Of a stretch of 64,000 bases of DNA, positions 1 to 7,239 are shown in pieces. The DNA is from Ruminococcaceae bacterium UBA5295 (GTDB taxonomy: Bacteria > Bacillota > Clostridia > Oscillospirales > Acutalibacteraceae), in NCBI GenBank assembly GCA_002411365.1, contig DHSD01000027.1:46141-110140 (forward strand), given 5' to 3'. How positions within the stretch are numbered: the first letter of the stretch is position 1; each line of letters opens with the position of its first letter. The position numbers and the translations under genes were made by a program. The notes beneath the pieces are model-generated. The model had not been told where the DNA came from. It saw only the letters and a list, made by a program, of their open reading frames with translations, and did no database searches.

Positions 1-339
1 ATTGACAAGCACGTCGCCTGTCAGAAGTACCTGCGCCGTTGTGAGGTTGTACTCGCCGAAGAACTTGTCGTACATAAACATGAGCTCGCATTGGCCAACA
101 GCAGCAACAGCCTGCCTCTTGCCAGTCTCCTGCGGCCTGCCGGGCAGGCCGAGCTTCCCTACACCCACACCGATAGCACCCGACGTGACGAGTATTACTT
201 CTTTTCCGGAATTTTGCAGGTCACTCAGCACTTTGCAGAGGCGCTCCATCCTGCGGAGGTTCATCTTTCCGTTCTCATACGTCAGCGTGGAAGTCCCCAC
301 CTTTACGACGATTCTATTTGCCTGTGTAACTGCTGACAT
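1..339 (-). CDS. proB: Glutamate 5-kinase, N-terminal part (cut by window edge)
   Basis: The reading frame starts at the ATG at 339 and runs off the window after 113 residues. ProB phosphorylates glutamate at the gamma carboxyl with ATP, the first step of proline synthesis in the cytoplasm. The N-terminus has the amino-acid-kinase signature: KVGTST near residues 13-18 (nucleotide binding) and VTSGAIGVG near residues 50-60. The start is supported by a GGAGAGGATAG ribosome binding site just upstream. A TATAAT-like box on this strand (387-392) could be the -10. proA is the usual next gene and would lie outside the window. Confidence 0.93.
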   Translation of the reverse strand, partial: MSAVTQANRIVVKVGTSTLTYENGKMNLRRMERLCKVLSDLQNSGKEVILVTSGAIGVGVGKLGLPGRPQETGKRQAVAAVGQCELMFMYDKFFGEYNLTTAQVLLTGDVLVN

Positions 340-616
340 ATTTTTCTATCCTCTCCGCATAATAAATACAATTCATTTATTATTTAATTATATCACAAAA
401 AAATTGAAAGAGCACGCTTGGCTCCTTAAAGCCCTATCTTCCCATGCGGCATTCCCTGTACACGCCCTTCCTTTCATACATTGTGCATTTTAATGATATA
501 AAATGCCGTGGCAGTTTTGTTAATCTGGAGTAAATAATACCTTATTTAAATTATCCGGTAGAATACACAAATCAAGTACACTCAAATTTATAATGAGACG
601 AAAGGAGGGCAAAAAC

Positions 617-904
617 ATGATATTTGATTTTGGTTACCGCCTTAAAGAACTCCGCATCAACCGTAGTATGACGCAGGAACAGGCAGCGAATCAGTTTGGG
701 CTTTCAAAGGCGACTATAAGCGGATACGAAAACAACATCAAGACGCCGTCGCTTGGCGTGCTTATCAAAATGGCTTCTTTTTATGGCGTTTCCGCCGACT
801 ACCTTTTAGGGCTCGAAAGCCACCGAATGCTTTCACTTGACGGGTTATCTTTCAATCAGGAAAAGATCATCAAGGAACTTATTAATGAATTCCACCACGT
901 GTAA
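617..904 (+). CDS. Small XRE-family helix-turn-helix regulator
   Basis: This 95-residue protein is almost entirely a Cro/C1-type HTH domain (about residues 5-62): RLKELRINRSMTQEQAA followed by LSKATISGYENN and PSLGVLIKMASFYGVSADYLLG, the usual five-helix pattern of a phage-repressor-like DNA-binding domain. There is no effector domain, only a short C-terminal tail. I chose the ATG at 617 because AAAGGAGGGC stands 6 bases before it. It stands alone, divergent from proB and convergent with pnp. Target genes are unknown; it may regulate itself or proB. It could be an old phage-derived regulator, but no other phage gene is nearby. Confidence 0.85.
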   Translation: MIFDFGYRLKELRINRSMTQEQAANQFGLSKATISGYENNIKTPSLGVLIKMASFYGVSADYLLGLESHRMLSLDGLSFNQEKIIKELINEFHHV

Positions 905-983
905 CCTCACTCCGCTGTTTTACTCTGGTACAGGACGGCCACACAGCAGAATTTATCTCAGTTCTGATTTCTAAAATCATACT

Positions 984-1018
984 AAAAAAGCCGCCCTGCT
1001 GATTTAGAGCAGGGTGGC
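984..1018 (-). terminator. Rho-independent terminator of the pnp end of the operon
   Basis: An 11-bp stem (990-1000 with 1008-1018, one G-U pair) with a 7-base loop is followed on the minus strand by six Ts. It sits between the convergent pnp and the XRE gene and ends the long minus-strand operon. Confidence 0.9.
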
Positions 1019-1044
1019 TGCTGTTAATTTTACCATAAATTTTG

Positions 1045-3255
1045 TTATTGCTGCGGGTGCGGCTTCTCGAAACTGCGGCCGCCTGAACCCGGGCGGTGCT
1101 GGTAAGGCGGGCGGCACACAGGGCACTGCCCTTTGGAAATATCATTTTCCGGCACAAGCCCTTTTACATCAATAAGCGCCTCCCTGCGCGAAAGGTTGAT
1201 GCGGCCCCTTTCGTCGATGTTCATCACCTTAACCATCACTTCATCGCCGACCTTGACAACATCGCTGACCTGATTCACATGCTTGACGTCAAGCTGGGAA
1301 ATATGCACAAGGCCTTCTTTCCCCGGAGCGATCTCTACAAATGCCCCGAAATCCATCAGCCGCGTCACTTTCCCATTATATATTGCGCCGGGCGCCGGAT
1401 CGTTAACTATCGTATCTATAATGCCGAGCGCGCGCTTGCAGCTGGCCATGTCGGCCGACGTAACAAACACGTGGCCGTCCTCATGCACGTCAACCTTTAC
1501 ATTACATTCAGAGCAGATTTTCTGGATGACTTTCCCGCCGGCGCCAATCACGCTGCGTATCTTTTCTACCGGAATCGTCATGGTCTGCGTCTTCGGCGCA
1601 TATTTCGAAAGTTCTTCACGCGGTTCGGGTATGGCCTTCAGTATAACCTCGTTGATTATATAATCGCGTGCCTTATGCGCCTTATAAAGCGTTTCCTTAA
1701 TCATTTCAGGCGTCAGGCCGCTGATTTTAAGGTCCATCTGGATTGCCGTAATGCCTGCGTGCGTCCCGGCTACTTTGAAGTCCATGTCACCGAAAAAGTC
1801 TTCAAGCCCCTGTATGTCCACCATCGTCATCCAGCGCTCGCCCTCAGTCACAAGGCCGCATGAAATGCCGGCAACAGGCGCTTTAATCGGCACGCCGGCA
1901 TCCATTAGCGCAAGCGTTGAACCGCAGACCGACGCCTGTGAAGTCGAGCCATTGGAAGAAAGCACCTCGGAAACAAGGCGTATTGTATATGGGAACTCGT
2001 CAATCGACGGTATCACGGGCAGAAGGGCGCGCTCTGCAAGTGCCCCATGGCCTATCTCGCGCCTGTTAGGGCCGCGGTTTGGCCTTGTGTCGCCGGTTGA
2101 GTACGACGGCATATTGTACTGGTGTATATAGTGCTTGCCCGTCTGTCCGTCTATGCCGTCAAACGTCTGCTCCTCATCAAGTGAGCCAAGCGTTGCGACG
2201 GTAAGCACCTGCGTCTGCCCGCGCGTGAAAAGGCCGGAGCCGTGCACACGCGGCAACACACCTGCCTCTGCTGCAAGGGGGCGTATCTCGTCCATCTTCC
2301 TGCCGTCAACGCGCTTCTTCCCGTCGAGTAGCCAGCGGCGCACTGCATACCGCTGCGTTTTATAGAGGCATGTGTCTATTTTAGATTTCTTGTCAGGATA
2401 TATTCCATCAAATTTTTCGTGGACTTTTTCATAAACAGGCTCAAGGCGCCTGTCGCGCACGCGCTTATCGTCCGTATCAAGCGCTGCGCGGATATCATCA
2501 ATGGCAAAGTCGCGTATCGTATGCAGCATTTCATCATCCGGCCCGTCGCTCGGATACTCAAACTTTGGTTTGCCTATCTCTTTCTGTATGCCTTTTATAA
2601 ACTCGATTATGCTCTGGTTTGCCTTGTGGCCCGCCATAATGCCGTTGTACATGATATCATCTGGGATTTCGTCGGCACTTGCCTCTATCATTACAATGCG
2701 GGAATCACTCGACGCAACAGTCACCGCCATGCGGGATTTTTTGCGTTGTTCGGAATCAGGGTTTATGACGAACCCGCCGTTTACATAGCCAACAGAAACG
2801 CCGGAAATCGGGCCGTTCCACGGGATATCGGAAATGCTCAGCGCTATTGACGTGCCAACCATTGCGGCAATTTCCGGTAAGCAGTCATAATCCACACTCA
2901 TCACAGTGCATACAATAGACACGTCGTTGCGCATATCTTTAGGGAAAAGCGGGCGGATAGGACGGTCTATCATGCGCGACGTAAGCACCGCCTTGTCGCT
3001 CGGGCGGCCTTCACGTTTAATGTAGGAGCCAGGTATCTTCCCAACGGCATAGAGCTTCTCTTCATAATCGACCGAAAACGGAAAAAATTCAACGCCTTCG
3101 CGGGGCTTTGCAGAAGCCGTAGCAGTTACATGGACTGCTGTATCGCCATACCGCACCATACACTCGCCGTTCGCAAGCTGTGCCATCTTACCGGTTTCCA
3201 CCGTAAGGGGACGGCCTGCAAAGTCGGTTTTATAGACCCTGTAGTTTTCAAACAT
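1045..3255 (-). CDS. pnp: Polyribonucleotide nucleotidyltransferase (PNPase)
   Basis: PNPase degrades RNA 3' to 5' by phosphorolysis as a homotrimer. The 736-residue protein has the full family layout: RNase PH domain 1, the helical linker, RNase PH domain 2 with the conserved GSTSQASVCG stretch, a KH domain (IRSVIGAGGKVIQK) and an S1 domain (YNGKVTRLMDFGAFVEI, KEGLVHISQL). The start MFENYRVYK at 3255 has a GGAGGAG site; the frame is open for 19 more codons upstream but without family similarity. The last about 30 residues are a non-conserved tail containing CPVC and many Pro/His residues. It follows rpsO, with an intervening terminator that probably sets the rpsO/pnp ratio. Confidence 0.97.
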   Translation of the reverse strand: MFENYRVYKTDFAGRPLTVETGKMAQLANGECMVRYGDTAVHVTATASAKPREGVEFFPFSVDYEEKLYAVGKIPGSYIKREGRPSDKAVLTSRMIDRPIRPLFPKDMRNDVSIVCTVMSVDYDCLPEIAAMVGTSIALSISDIPWNGPISGVSVGYVNGGFVINPDSEQRKKSRMAVTVASSDSRIVMIEASADEIPDDIMYNGIMAGHKANQSIIEFIKGIQKEIGKPKFEYPSDGPDDEMLHTIRDFAIDDIRAALDTDDKRVRDRRLEPVYEKVHEKFDGIYPDKKSKIDTCLYKTQRYAVRRWLLDGKKRVDGRKMDEIRPLAAEAGVLPRVHGSGLFTRGQTQVLTVATLGSLDEEQTFDGIDGQTGKHYIHQYNMPSYSTGDTRPNRGPNRREIGHGALAERALLPVIPSIDEFPYTIRLVSEVLSSNGSTSQASVCGSTLALMDAGVPIKAPVAGISCGLVTEGERWMTMVDIQGLEDFFGDMDFKVAGTHAGITAIQMDLKISGLTPEMIKETLYKAHKARDYIINEVILKAIPEPREELSKYAPKTQTMTIPVEKIRSVIGAGGKVIQKICSECNVKVDVHEDGHVFVTSADMASCKRALGIIDTIVNDPAPGAIYNGKVTRLMDFGAFVEIAPGKEGLVHISQLDVKHVNQVSDVVKVGDEVMVKVMNIDERGRINLSRREALIDVKGLVPENDISKGQCPVCRPPYQHRPGSGGRSFEKPHPQQ

Positions 3256-3444
3256 CGCTTTCTCCTCCGTATTCTGGATTTTATTCCCTGCAGGATGCGG
3301 CAGATTTAGCAATAAAACCAGCGCTTTTCATAAAAGGCGTTCGTTTCACTGCTAATCCCGCGGCACCCTGTAAATTAACCGCATGGTAAACACGAAAGTC
3401 TGGGGCCTGTCCGTGCAGGCAGGCTCAGAAGAAAGAAAGTCCTT

Positions 3445-3485
3445 AAAAACTGAAGGGCCGTGCCCGCTATGCGGGCCGCCCCTTC
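3445..3485 (-). terminator. rpsO-pnp intercistronic terminator/attenuator
   Basis: On the minus strand a GC-rich hairpin (arms around 3452-3466 and 3471-3485, one bulge) is followed by a run of five Ts. It lies 56 bp past the rpsO stop and about 190 bp before pnp, where many bacteria carry a partial terminator or RNase III site. Transcripts would mostly stop after rpsO, with readthrough feeding pnp. Confidence 0.7.
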
Positions 3486-3541
3486 TGTACAAAGTTCCAG
3501 ATTGTATGCAGTATCCGGTAATAAACGGCAAATGCCCCTGA

Positions 3542-3808
3542 TTACTTGCGGATGCCGAGTTTTCCGATAACCGAGCGGTACCTTTCGATATCTTTTTTCT
3601 GCAGGTAGTTAAGCAGGCTGCGGCGCTGGCCAATCATCTTGTAAAGCCCGCGGCGTGAATGGTGATCCTTTTTGTGGGCTTTAAGGTGCTCGGTCAGGTC
3701 ATTGATGCGCTTTGTGAGAACGGCAATCTGGACTTCAGGAGAGCCGGTGTCGCCCTCATGGCGGGCATACTCATTGATAATTGCAGTTTTTTCTTCTTTT
3801 TTCAGCAT
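3542..3808 (-). CDS. rpsO: 30S ribosomal protein S15
   Basis: S15 is a primary 16S rRNA binding protein of the 30S platform. The 88-residue product shows the family throughout: LKKEEKTAIINEYARHEGDTGSPEVQIA, then the rRNA-contact segment KDHHSRRGLYKMIGQRRSLLNYL. The ATG at 3808 was chosen for its AAGGTGG site and the standard family N-terminus; an upstream in-frame start at 3820 adds four residues but lacks support. It has its own promoter (3915-3943) although it is the tenth gene of the rimP operon, and a 100-base leader that could carry autoregulation. Confidence 0.97.
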   Translation of the reverse strand: MLKKEEKTAIINEYARHEGDTGSPEVQIAVLTKRINDLTEHLKAHKKDHHSRRGLYKMIGQRRSLLNYLQKKDIERYRSVIGKLGIRK

Positions 3809-3814
3809 AAATCT

Positions 3815-3908
3815 TTCCACCTTTTCAAAATTCCCACAAACGCAGAAAAGGGTTGGTGAAATCCCTTAAACAGGGTATTCCCCTTATCCGCGAAAGGGGT
3901 ATAGCAAT
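3815..3908 (-). promoter_or_regulatory. rpsO 5' leader with GC-paired hairpins, candidate S15 autoregulatory leader
   Basis: The transcript from the rpsO promoter begins with about 100 untranslated bases. It can form a hairpin CCCCTT/AAGGGG (3880-3899), followed by a short CCC/GGG pairing (3863-3875) and a further GGG/CCC possibility near the RBS. S15 leaders in several bacteria mimic the rRNA three-way junction to repress translation. I see the hairpins but cannot show that they form the S15 motif. Confidence 0.35.
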
Positions 3909-3914
3909 AGCGTT

Positions 3915-3943
3915 AGTATATCACATGGATTTTGCTTTGTAAA
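3915..3943 (-). promoter_or_regulatory. Internal sigma-A promoter for rpsO
   Basis: Minus strand TTTACA, 17-base spacer, TATACT (-35 at 3938-3943, -10 at 3915-3920), lying immediately after the ribF stop codon. It gives rpsO (and pnp by readthrough) transcription independent of the rimP promoter. Confidence 0.75.
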
Positions 3944-3945
3944 CA

Positions 3946-4878
3946 TCACGCATTGCGCATCGGAGAAAATTTTTGGTGGAAATATTCTTCCGCCTGTTCT
4001 CCGTTCCGCTTAATCTCTTCACCCAGCTGTTCAAGATCCGGAAATTTCCGTTCCGGCCGCAGGAACTTCAGCAGGCCAACACGGACGGTGCAGCCATAAA
4101 GGTCAGGGCCCCTGTAGTGCGGCATCCACGTTTCGGCAAGCACAGCCCGGGAACCAACCGTCGGCTTTACGCCAACATTAGTCACACCGCAATAGACCTT
4201 GCTCCCCGTTGTTACGGATGAAGCATAGACACCGAGTTTCGGCAGCACAAAATCCACCGGGACAGCCTGGTTCAAAGTAGGTGTGCCAAGTTTTCGGCCA
4301 AGCTTTCGGCCCGCTATTACCGGCGACTCATAGCCGAACGGCCTTCCGAGCATACGCGCCGCTTCTTCGGCGTGCCCTTGTTTAATTAAGCTTCTTATCC
4401 TCGTTGAACTTACCGGAATGCCGCCTTCGAGCACGGCCTGCTCAATGCTGGTCTCTATGCCGTACCTGCGGCCCAGGCGGCGCAGGTCTCCGCTTCCGGC
4501 AGTACCGCCGCGGCCAAACGTAAAATTAAAGCCGCAGCACGCTTTTTTCGTTTTGCATGTGCTGCTGAGGACTTCGCGAACAAAATCTTCGGGAGCCATA
4601 TCTTTTACCGACTCAAAGTTAAGCAGGTAAAGCTGCTTTATGCCCATCTTTTCAAGCAGGTGGATTTTTTCTTCCTGTGAAAGCAGCAGGCCGCCGAAAC
4701 CGTCGGCAGCTTTTTTCGGATTTTCCGCAAATGTCAGCACTGTTGGCAGCAAGTCCTCTTTTGCACCTTCTACCGCGGAAGATATCACTTTCCTGTGGCC
4801 TGCGTGCAGGCCGTCAAAACTGCCGAGCGCCACTGCACTTTCACCTTTGGAAAGCGTCAGATTGTCATATATTATCAT
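3946..4878 (-). CDS. ribF: Bifunctional riboflavin kinase / FAD synthetase
   Basis: RibF converts riboflavin to FMN and FMN to FAD. The 310-residue protein has the N-terminal nucleotidyltransferase domain with GSFDGLHAGH (about residues 19-28) and the ISSTR-like motif VSSTRIRSLI, and the C-terminal riboflavin kinase domain with GRKLGRKLGTPTLN. The last motif normally reads GRxLGFPTAN; here Phe is Thr and Ala is Leu, a mild divergence. It lies 61 bp after truB in the same operon, the usual position in Firmicutes. Confidence 0.95.
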   Translation of the reverse strand: MIIYDNLTLSKGESAVALGSFDGLHAGHRKVISSAVEGAKEDLLPTVLTFAENPKKAADGFGGLLLSQEEKIHLLEKMGIKQLYLLNFESVKDMAPEDFVREVLSSTCKTKKACCGFNFTFGRGGTAGSGDLRRLGRRYGIETSIEQAVLEGGIPVSSTRIRSLIKQGHAEEAARMLGRPFGYESPVIAGRKLGRKLGTPTLNQAVPVDFVLPKLGVYASSVTTGSKVYCGVTNVGVKPTVGSRAVLAETWMPHYRGPDLYGCTVRVGLLKFLRPERKFPDLEQLGEEIKRNGEQAEEYFHQKFSPMRNA

Positions 4879-4939
4879 TTGGATCTTTTCCCCAGTTTAT
4901 AAATCGGTCTGAATATTCCGTTCTCTGCACGGCGCACAA

Positions 4940-5854
4940 TTACCGGCGTTCTTCCCGCAGCCTAAAAAGGCGCAGCACACGTAGCTCATCGCCTAAAACG
5001 GTCCCGAGCCCGAGGAACACCCCGTCAGGCGCAAAAATCCTGAACCGCATATTCTGCTGTAAAAGGCGGGCGCGCAGCGGCGTGCGCCCAACATCAAGCG
5101 CGCCCCCGTTAGAAAAGCGGACAGCCTGCGCCTGTGAAACAGAAACTTTCGGCATCCCGGCAAAAAGGCTTTCCGTCGGTTTCAGGCATTCGCCAATGCG
5201 CCCCTGCGCCGCCAGCTCTTTTGCCTGCCCTATTGTTATGGCATCGTCAAGTGAAAATCCGGAGGCGCGTGCGCGCCGCAGCGACGTCATAACGCCGCAC
5301 GTGCCGAGCGCTTCGCCGAGATTGGCACAGATGGTGCGTATGTAAGTCCCTTTCGAGCAGGCGACTTCAAGGCATCCCTCCTGTAAGGCCTCGTCGAATT
5401 CCACAAGTTCCATGCGGAAAATCGTAACAGGGCGCTTTTTCCGCTCCACTTCAATGCCTTGCCGGGCAAGGTCATAGAGCCGCCTGCCGTTCACGCTTAC
5501 GGCGGAATACATCGGCGGCGTCTGCATAATATCGCCGCGGAACTGCGGCAGCACGTCCTGAAGCTGCCCACGCGTGACTTTCACGCTGCTCTGCGCCGTT
5601 ACATGGCCTGTGATATCCTGTGTATCCGTGGCCGTCCCGAATCGGAAACCGGCCCTGTACTCTTTGGATGTGTCCTCAAGGAACGGCAGGGCGCGGGTCG
5701 CAGAGCCGAGAAGCAGGGGAAGCACTCCTGTTGCCATTGGGTCCAGTGTCCCCGTGTGGCCGATTTTCCTTTCATGGCATATCCCGCGCATTACGGCCAC
5801 AACATCAAATGAAGTAAATCCCGCAGGTTTGTCCACCACTATAACGCCGTTCAT
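4940..5854 (-). CDS. truB: tRNA pseudouridine(55) synthase
   Basis: TruB makes the universal pseudouridine 55 in the T loop of tRNAs. The 304-residue protein carries GVIVVDKPAGFTSFD at the N-terminus, the catalytic motif HTGTLDPMATGVLPL (Asp is the nucleophile, about residue 39), and GTYIRTICANLGEALG later. The C-terminal 60 residues match the PUA-like extension. Its ATG overlaps the nrnA stop by 4 bp (ATGA), indicating translational coupling. Confidence 0.96.
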   Translation of the reverse strand: MNGVIVVDKPAGFTSFDVVAVMRGICHERKIGHTGTLDPMATGVLPLLLGSATRALPFLEDTSKEYRAGFRFGTATDTQDITGHVTAQSSVKVTRGQLQDVLPQFRGDIMQTPPMYSAVSVNGRRLYDLARQGIEVERKKRPVTIFRMELVEFDEALQEGCLEVACSKGTYIRTICANLGEALGTCGVMTSLRRARASGFSLDDAITIGQAKELAAQGRIGECLKPTESLFAGMPKVSVSQAQAVRFSNGGALDVGRTPLRARLLQQNMRFRIFAPDGVFLGLGTVLGDELRVLRLFRLREERR

Positions 5855-6807
5855 AAATACTCATCCAGATACCTTTCCGTTTCTTCCACAATTTCCCGCT
5901 CGGCTTTTTCAGCCGGCATGTTGAGCGTGCAGCCCGCCGCACCTTTATGGCCGCCACCGCCAAACTTTTCGCAGATTTTAGAAGCGTCAGCCGGCGGCCT
6001 GGCACGCAGAGAAACTTTATATGCCCCGTCGTCGCGCTCGCGCAGGGTTATCCCCACCTTTACGCCTTTTATGCTCCGTGGGATAGTCGCTATCCCGTCA
6101 AGGTCGTCTTCAATTGCTTCTGATTCGCGTATCATCTGTTTCGTAATGCGTATGAGCGCAACCTGGCCTTCCCTCTCAAAGCGCATCGAGCCGAGCACAC
6201 GGCGCTCAAGTTCAAGCCTCGCGCGGCTTTTTGTGTCAAACATGGCGCGGTCTATCTCCGTTGTATCTGCTCCGCATTCCATGAGCTCCGCCGCTATGCG
6301 GTGCGTTTTTGGTGTTGTGTTGACATACTGAAAACAGCCCGTATCTGTTGTGATGCCGGTGTAGATGTCATTAGCCATAAGCCGGTCCGTTTTTACGCCG
6401 AGTGCCTTAACGAGTGAAAAAATCACCTCGCACGTTGCCGCAGCTTCCGGGTTATTTAAAGTTTCCTCGGCAAACGGCGTGCCTGATTTATGGTGGTCTA
6501 TGCTCAACCCGATTTTTCTGCCGTACTGCGAATAGACCGGCTCCCCGAAAAGCGACGGGTCGGCAACATCGACCGAAACCACAAGGTCGGGAGAAAAGCT
6601 GTCGTCGCCGAGCCCTTCAAACAGGTATTTGTACTTAGGGCCGACTTTATCTGAGCAGCGAACAGCGGCGCGCTTGCCGAGCCCCCTCATTGCGCGGCAA
6701 AGTGCACTCCCCGCGCCGAGCGTGTCGCCATCCGGAAAACTATGGCAAAGGATAATGATGCGCTCCGCACCCCGCAGAAGCGCAACGGCTTTTTCAAGGC
6801 CTGCCAT
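5851..6807 (-). CDS. nrnA: DHH-family oligoribonuclease / pAp phosphatase NrnA
   Basis: NrnA degrades nano-RNAs and dephosphorylates pAp. The 318-residue protein has the DHH domain with HSFPDGDTLGAG (metal ligands), a VSVDVADPS strand, the SIDHHKSG signature and, in the C-terminal DHHA1 domain, FGGGGHKGAAGC. I place the start at 6807 (MAGLEKAV): GAGGAGG lies 6 bases before it, and the ORF then overlaps rbfA by 14 bp. NrnA is standard between rbfA and truB in this operon. Confidence 0.93.
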   Translation of the reverse strand: MAGLEKAVALLRGAERIIILCHSFPDGDTLGAGSALCRAMRGLGKRAAVRCSDKVGPKYKYLFEGLGDDSFSPDLVVSVDVADPSLFGEPVYSQYGRKIGLSIDHHKSGTPFAEETLNNPEAAATCEVIFSLVKALGVKTDRLMANDIYTGITTDTGCFQYVNTTPKTHRIAAELMECGADTTEIDRAMFDTKSRARLELERRVLGSMRFEREGQVALIRITKQMIRESEAIEDDLDGIATIPRSIKGVKVGITLRERDDGAYKVSLRARPPADASKICEKFGGGGHKGAAGCTLNMPAEKAEREIVEETERYLDEYL

Positions 6808-7153
6808 GTTTTTCCTCCTCAAGCTCATTAATTATGCGCTCAATGTTTGCACCATGCTCTATGGAATCGGTGGCGCGGAAAGAAAGCTGCGGCACTTTGC
6901 GCAGCGGCAGGCGCGTACCAAGTTCATGGCGTATAAAACCATTCGCCGACTTAAGGCCTTTCACCGCTTCTTTCGCGCGGTCAAGGCCCTCCATGGCGCT
7001 TATATAAACCGTGCAGTAAGAAAGGTCGTTCGACACATCCACTCGCACAATGCTGATAAGCCCCTGCACACGCGGGTCTTTGAGCTTGCGGAAAATCGCC
7101 GTCAGTTCACGCATGATATCTTCCGTTACGCGGCCATGTTTATAGCTTGCCAT
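6794..7153 (-). CDS. rbfA: 30S ribosome-binding factor A
   Basis: RbfA is a KH-like protein required for late 30S maturation and cold growth. The 119-residue product shows VTEDIMRELTAIFRKLKDPRV and the region around VRVDVSNDLSYCTVYISAM, typical of the family. The start MASYKHGRV at 7153 has a GAGGAGG site; the seven extra upstream codons are not conserved. It lies 86 bp downstream of infB and overlaps nrnA. Confidence 0.95.
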   Translation of the reverse strand: MASYKHGRVTEDIMRELTAIFRKLKDPRVQGLISIVRVDVSNDLSYCTVYISAMEGLDRAKEAVKGLKSANGFIRHELGTRLPLRKVPQLSFRATDSIEHGANIERIINELEEEKHGRP

Positions 7154-7239
7154 TTTTTCTCCTCCTCCCGGCACTCACCGGCCGGACGCAGACTTTTATA
7201 TTTGTGCCCCAAAGCTTTAAAGTTCAGGCAAAATGGGAT

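Noticed and set aside
2..493. 163-codon plus-strand open frame opposite proB
   Set aside because: It is antisense to a clear ProB reading frame and has no ribosome binding site or domain.
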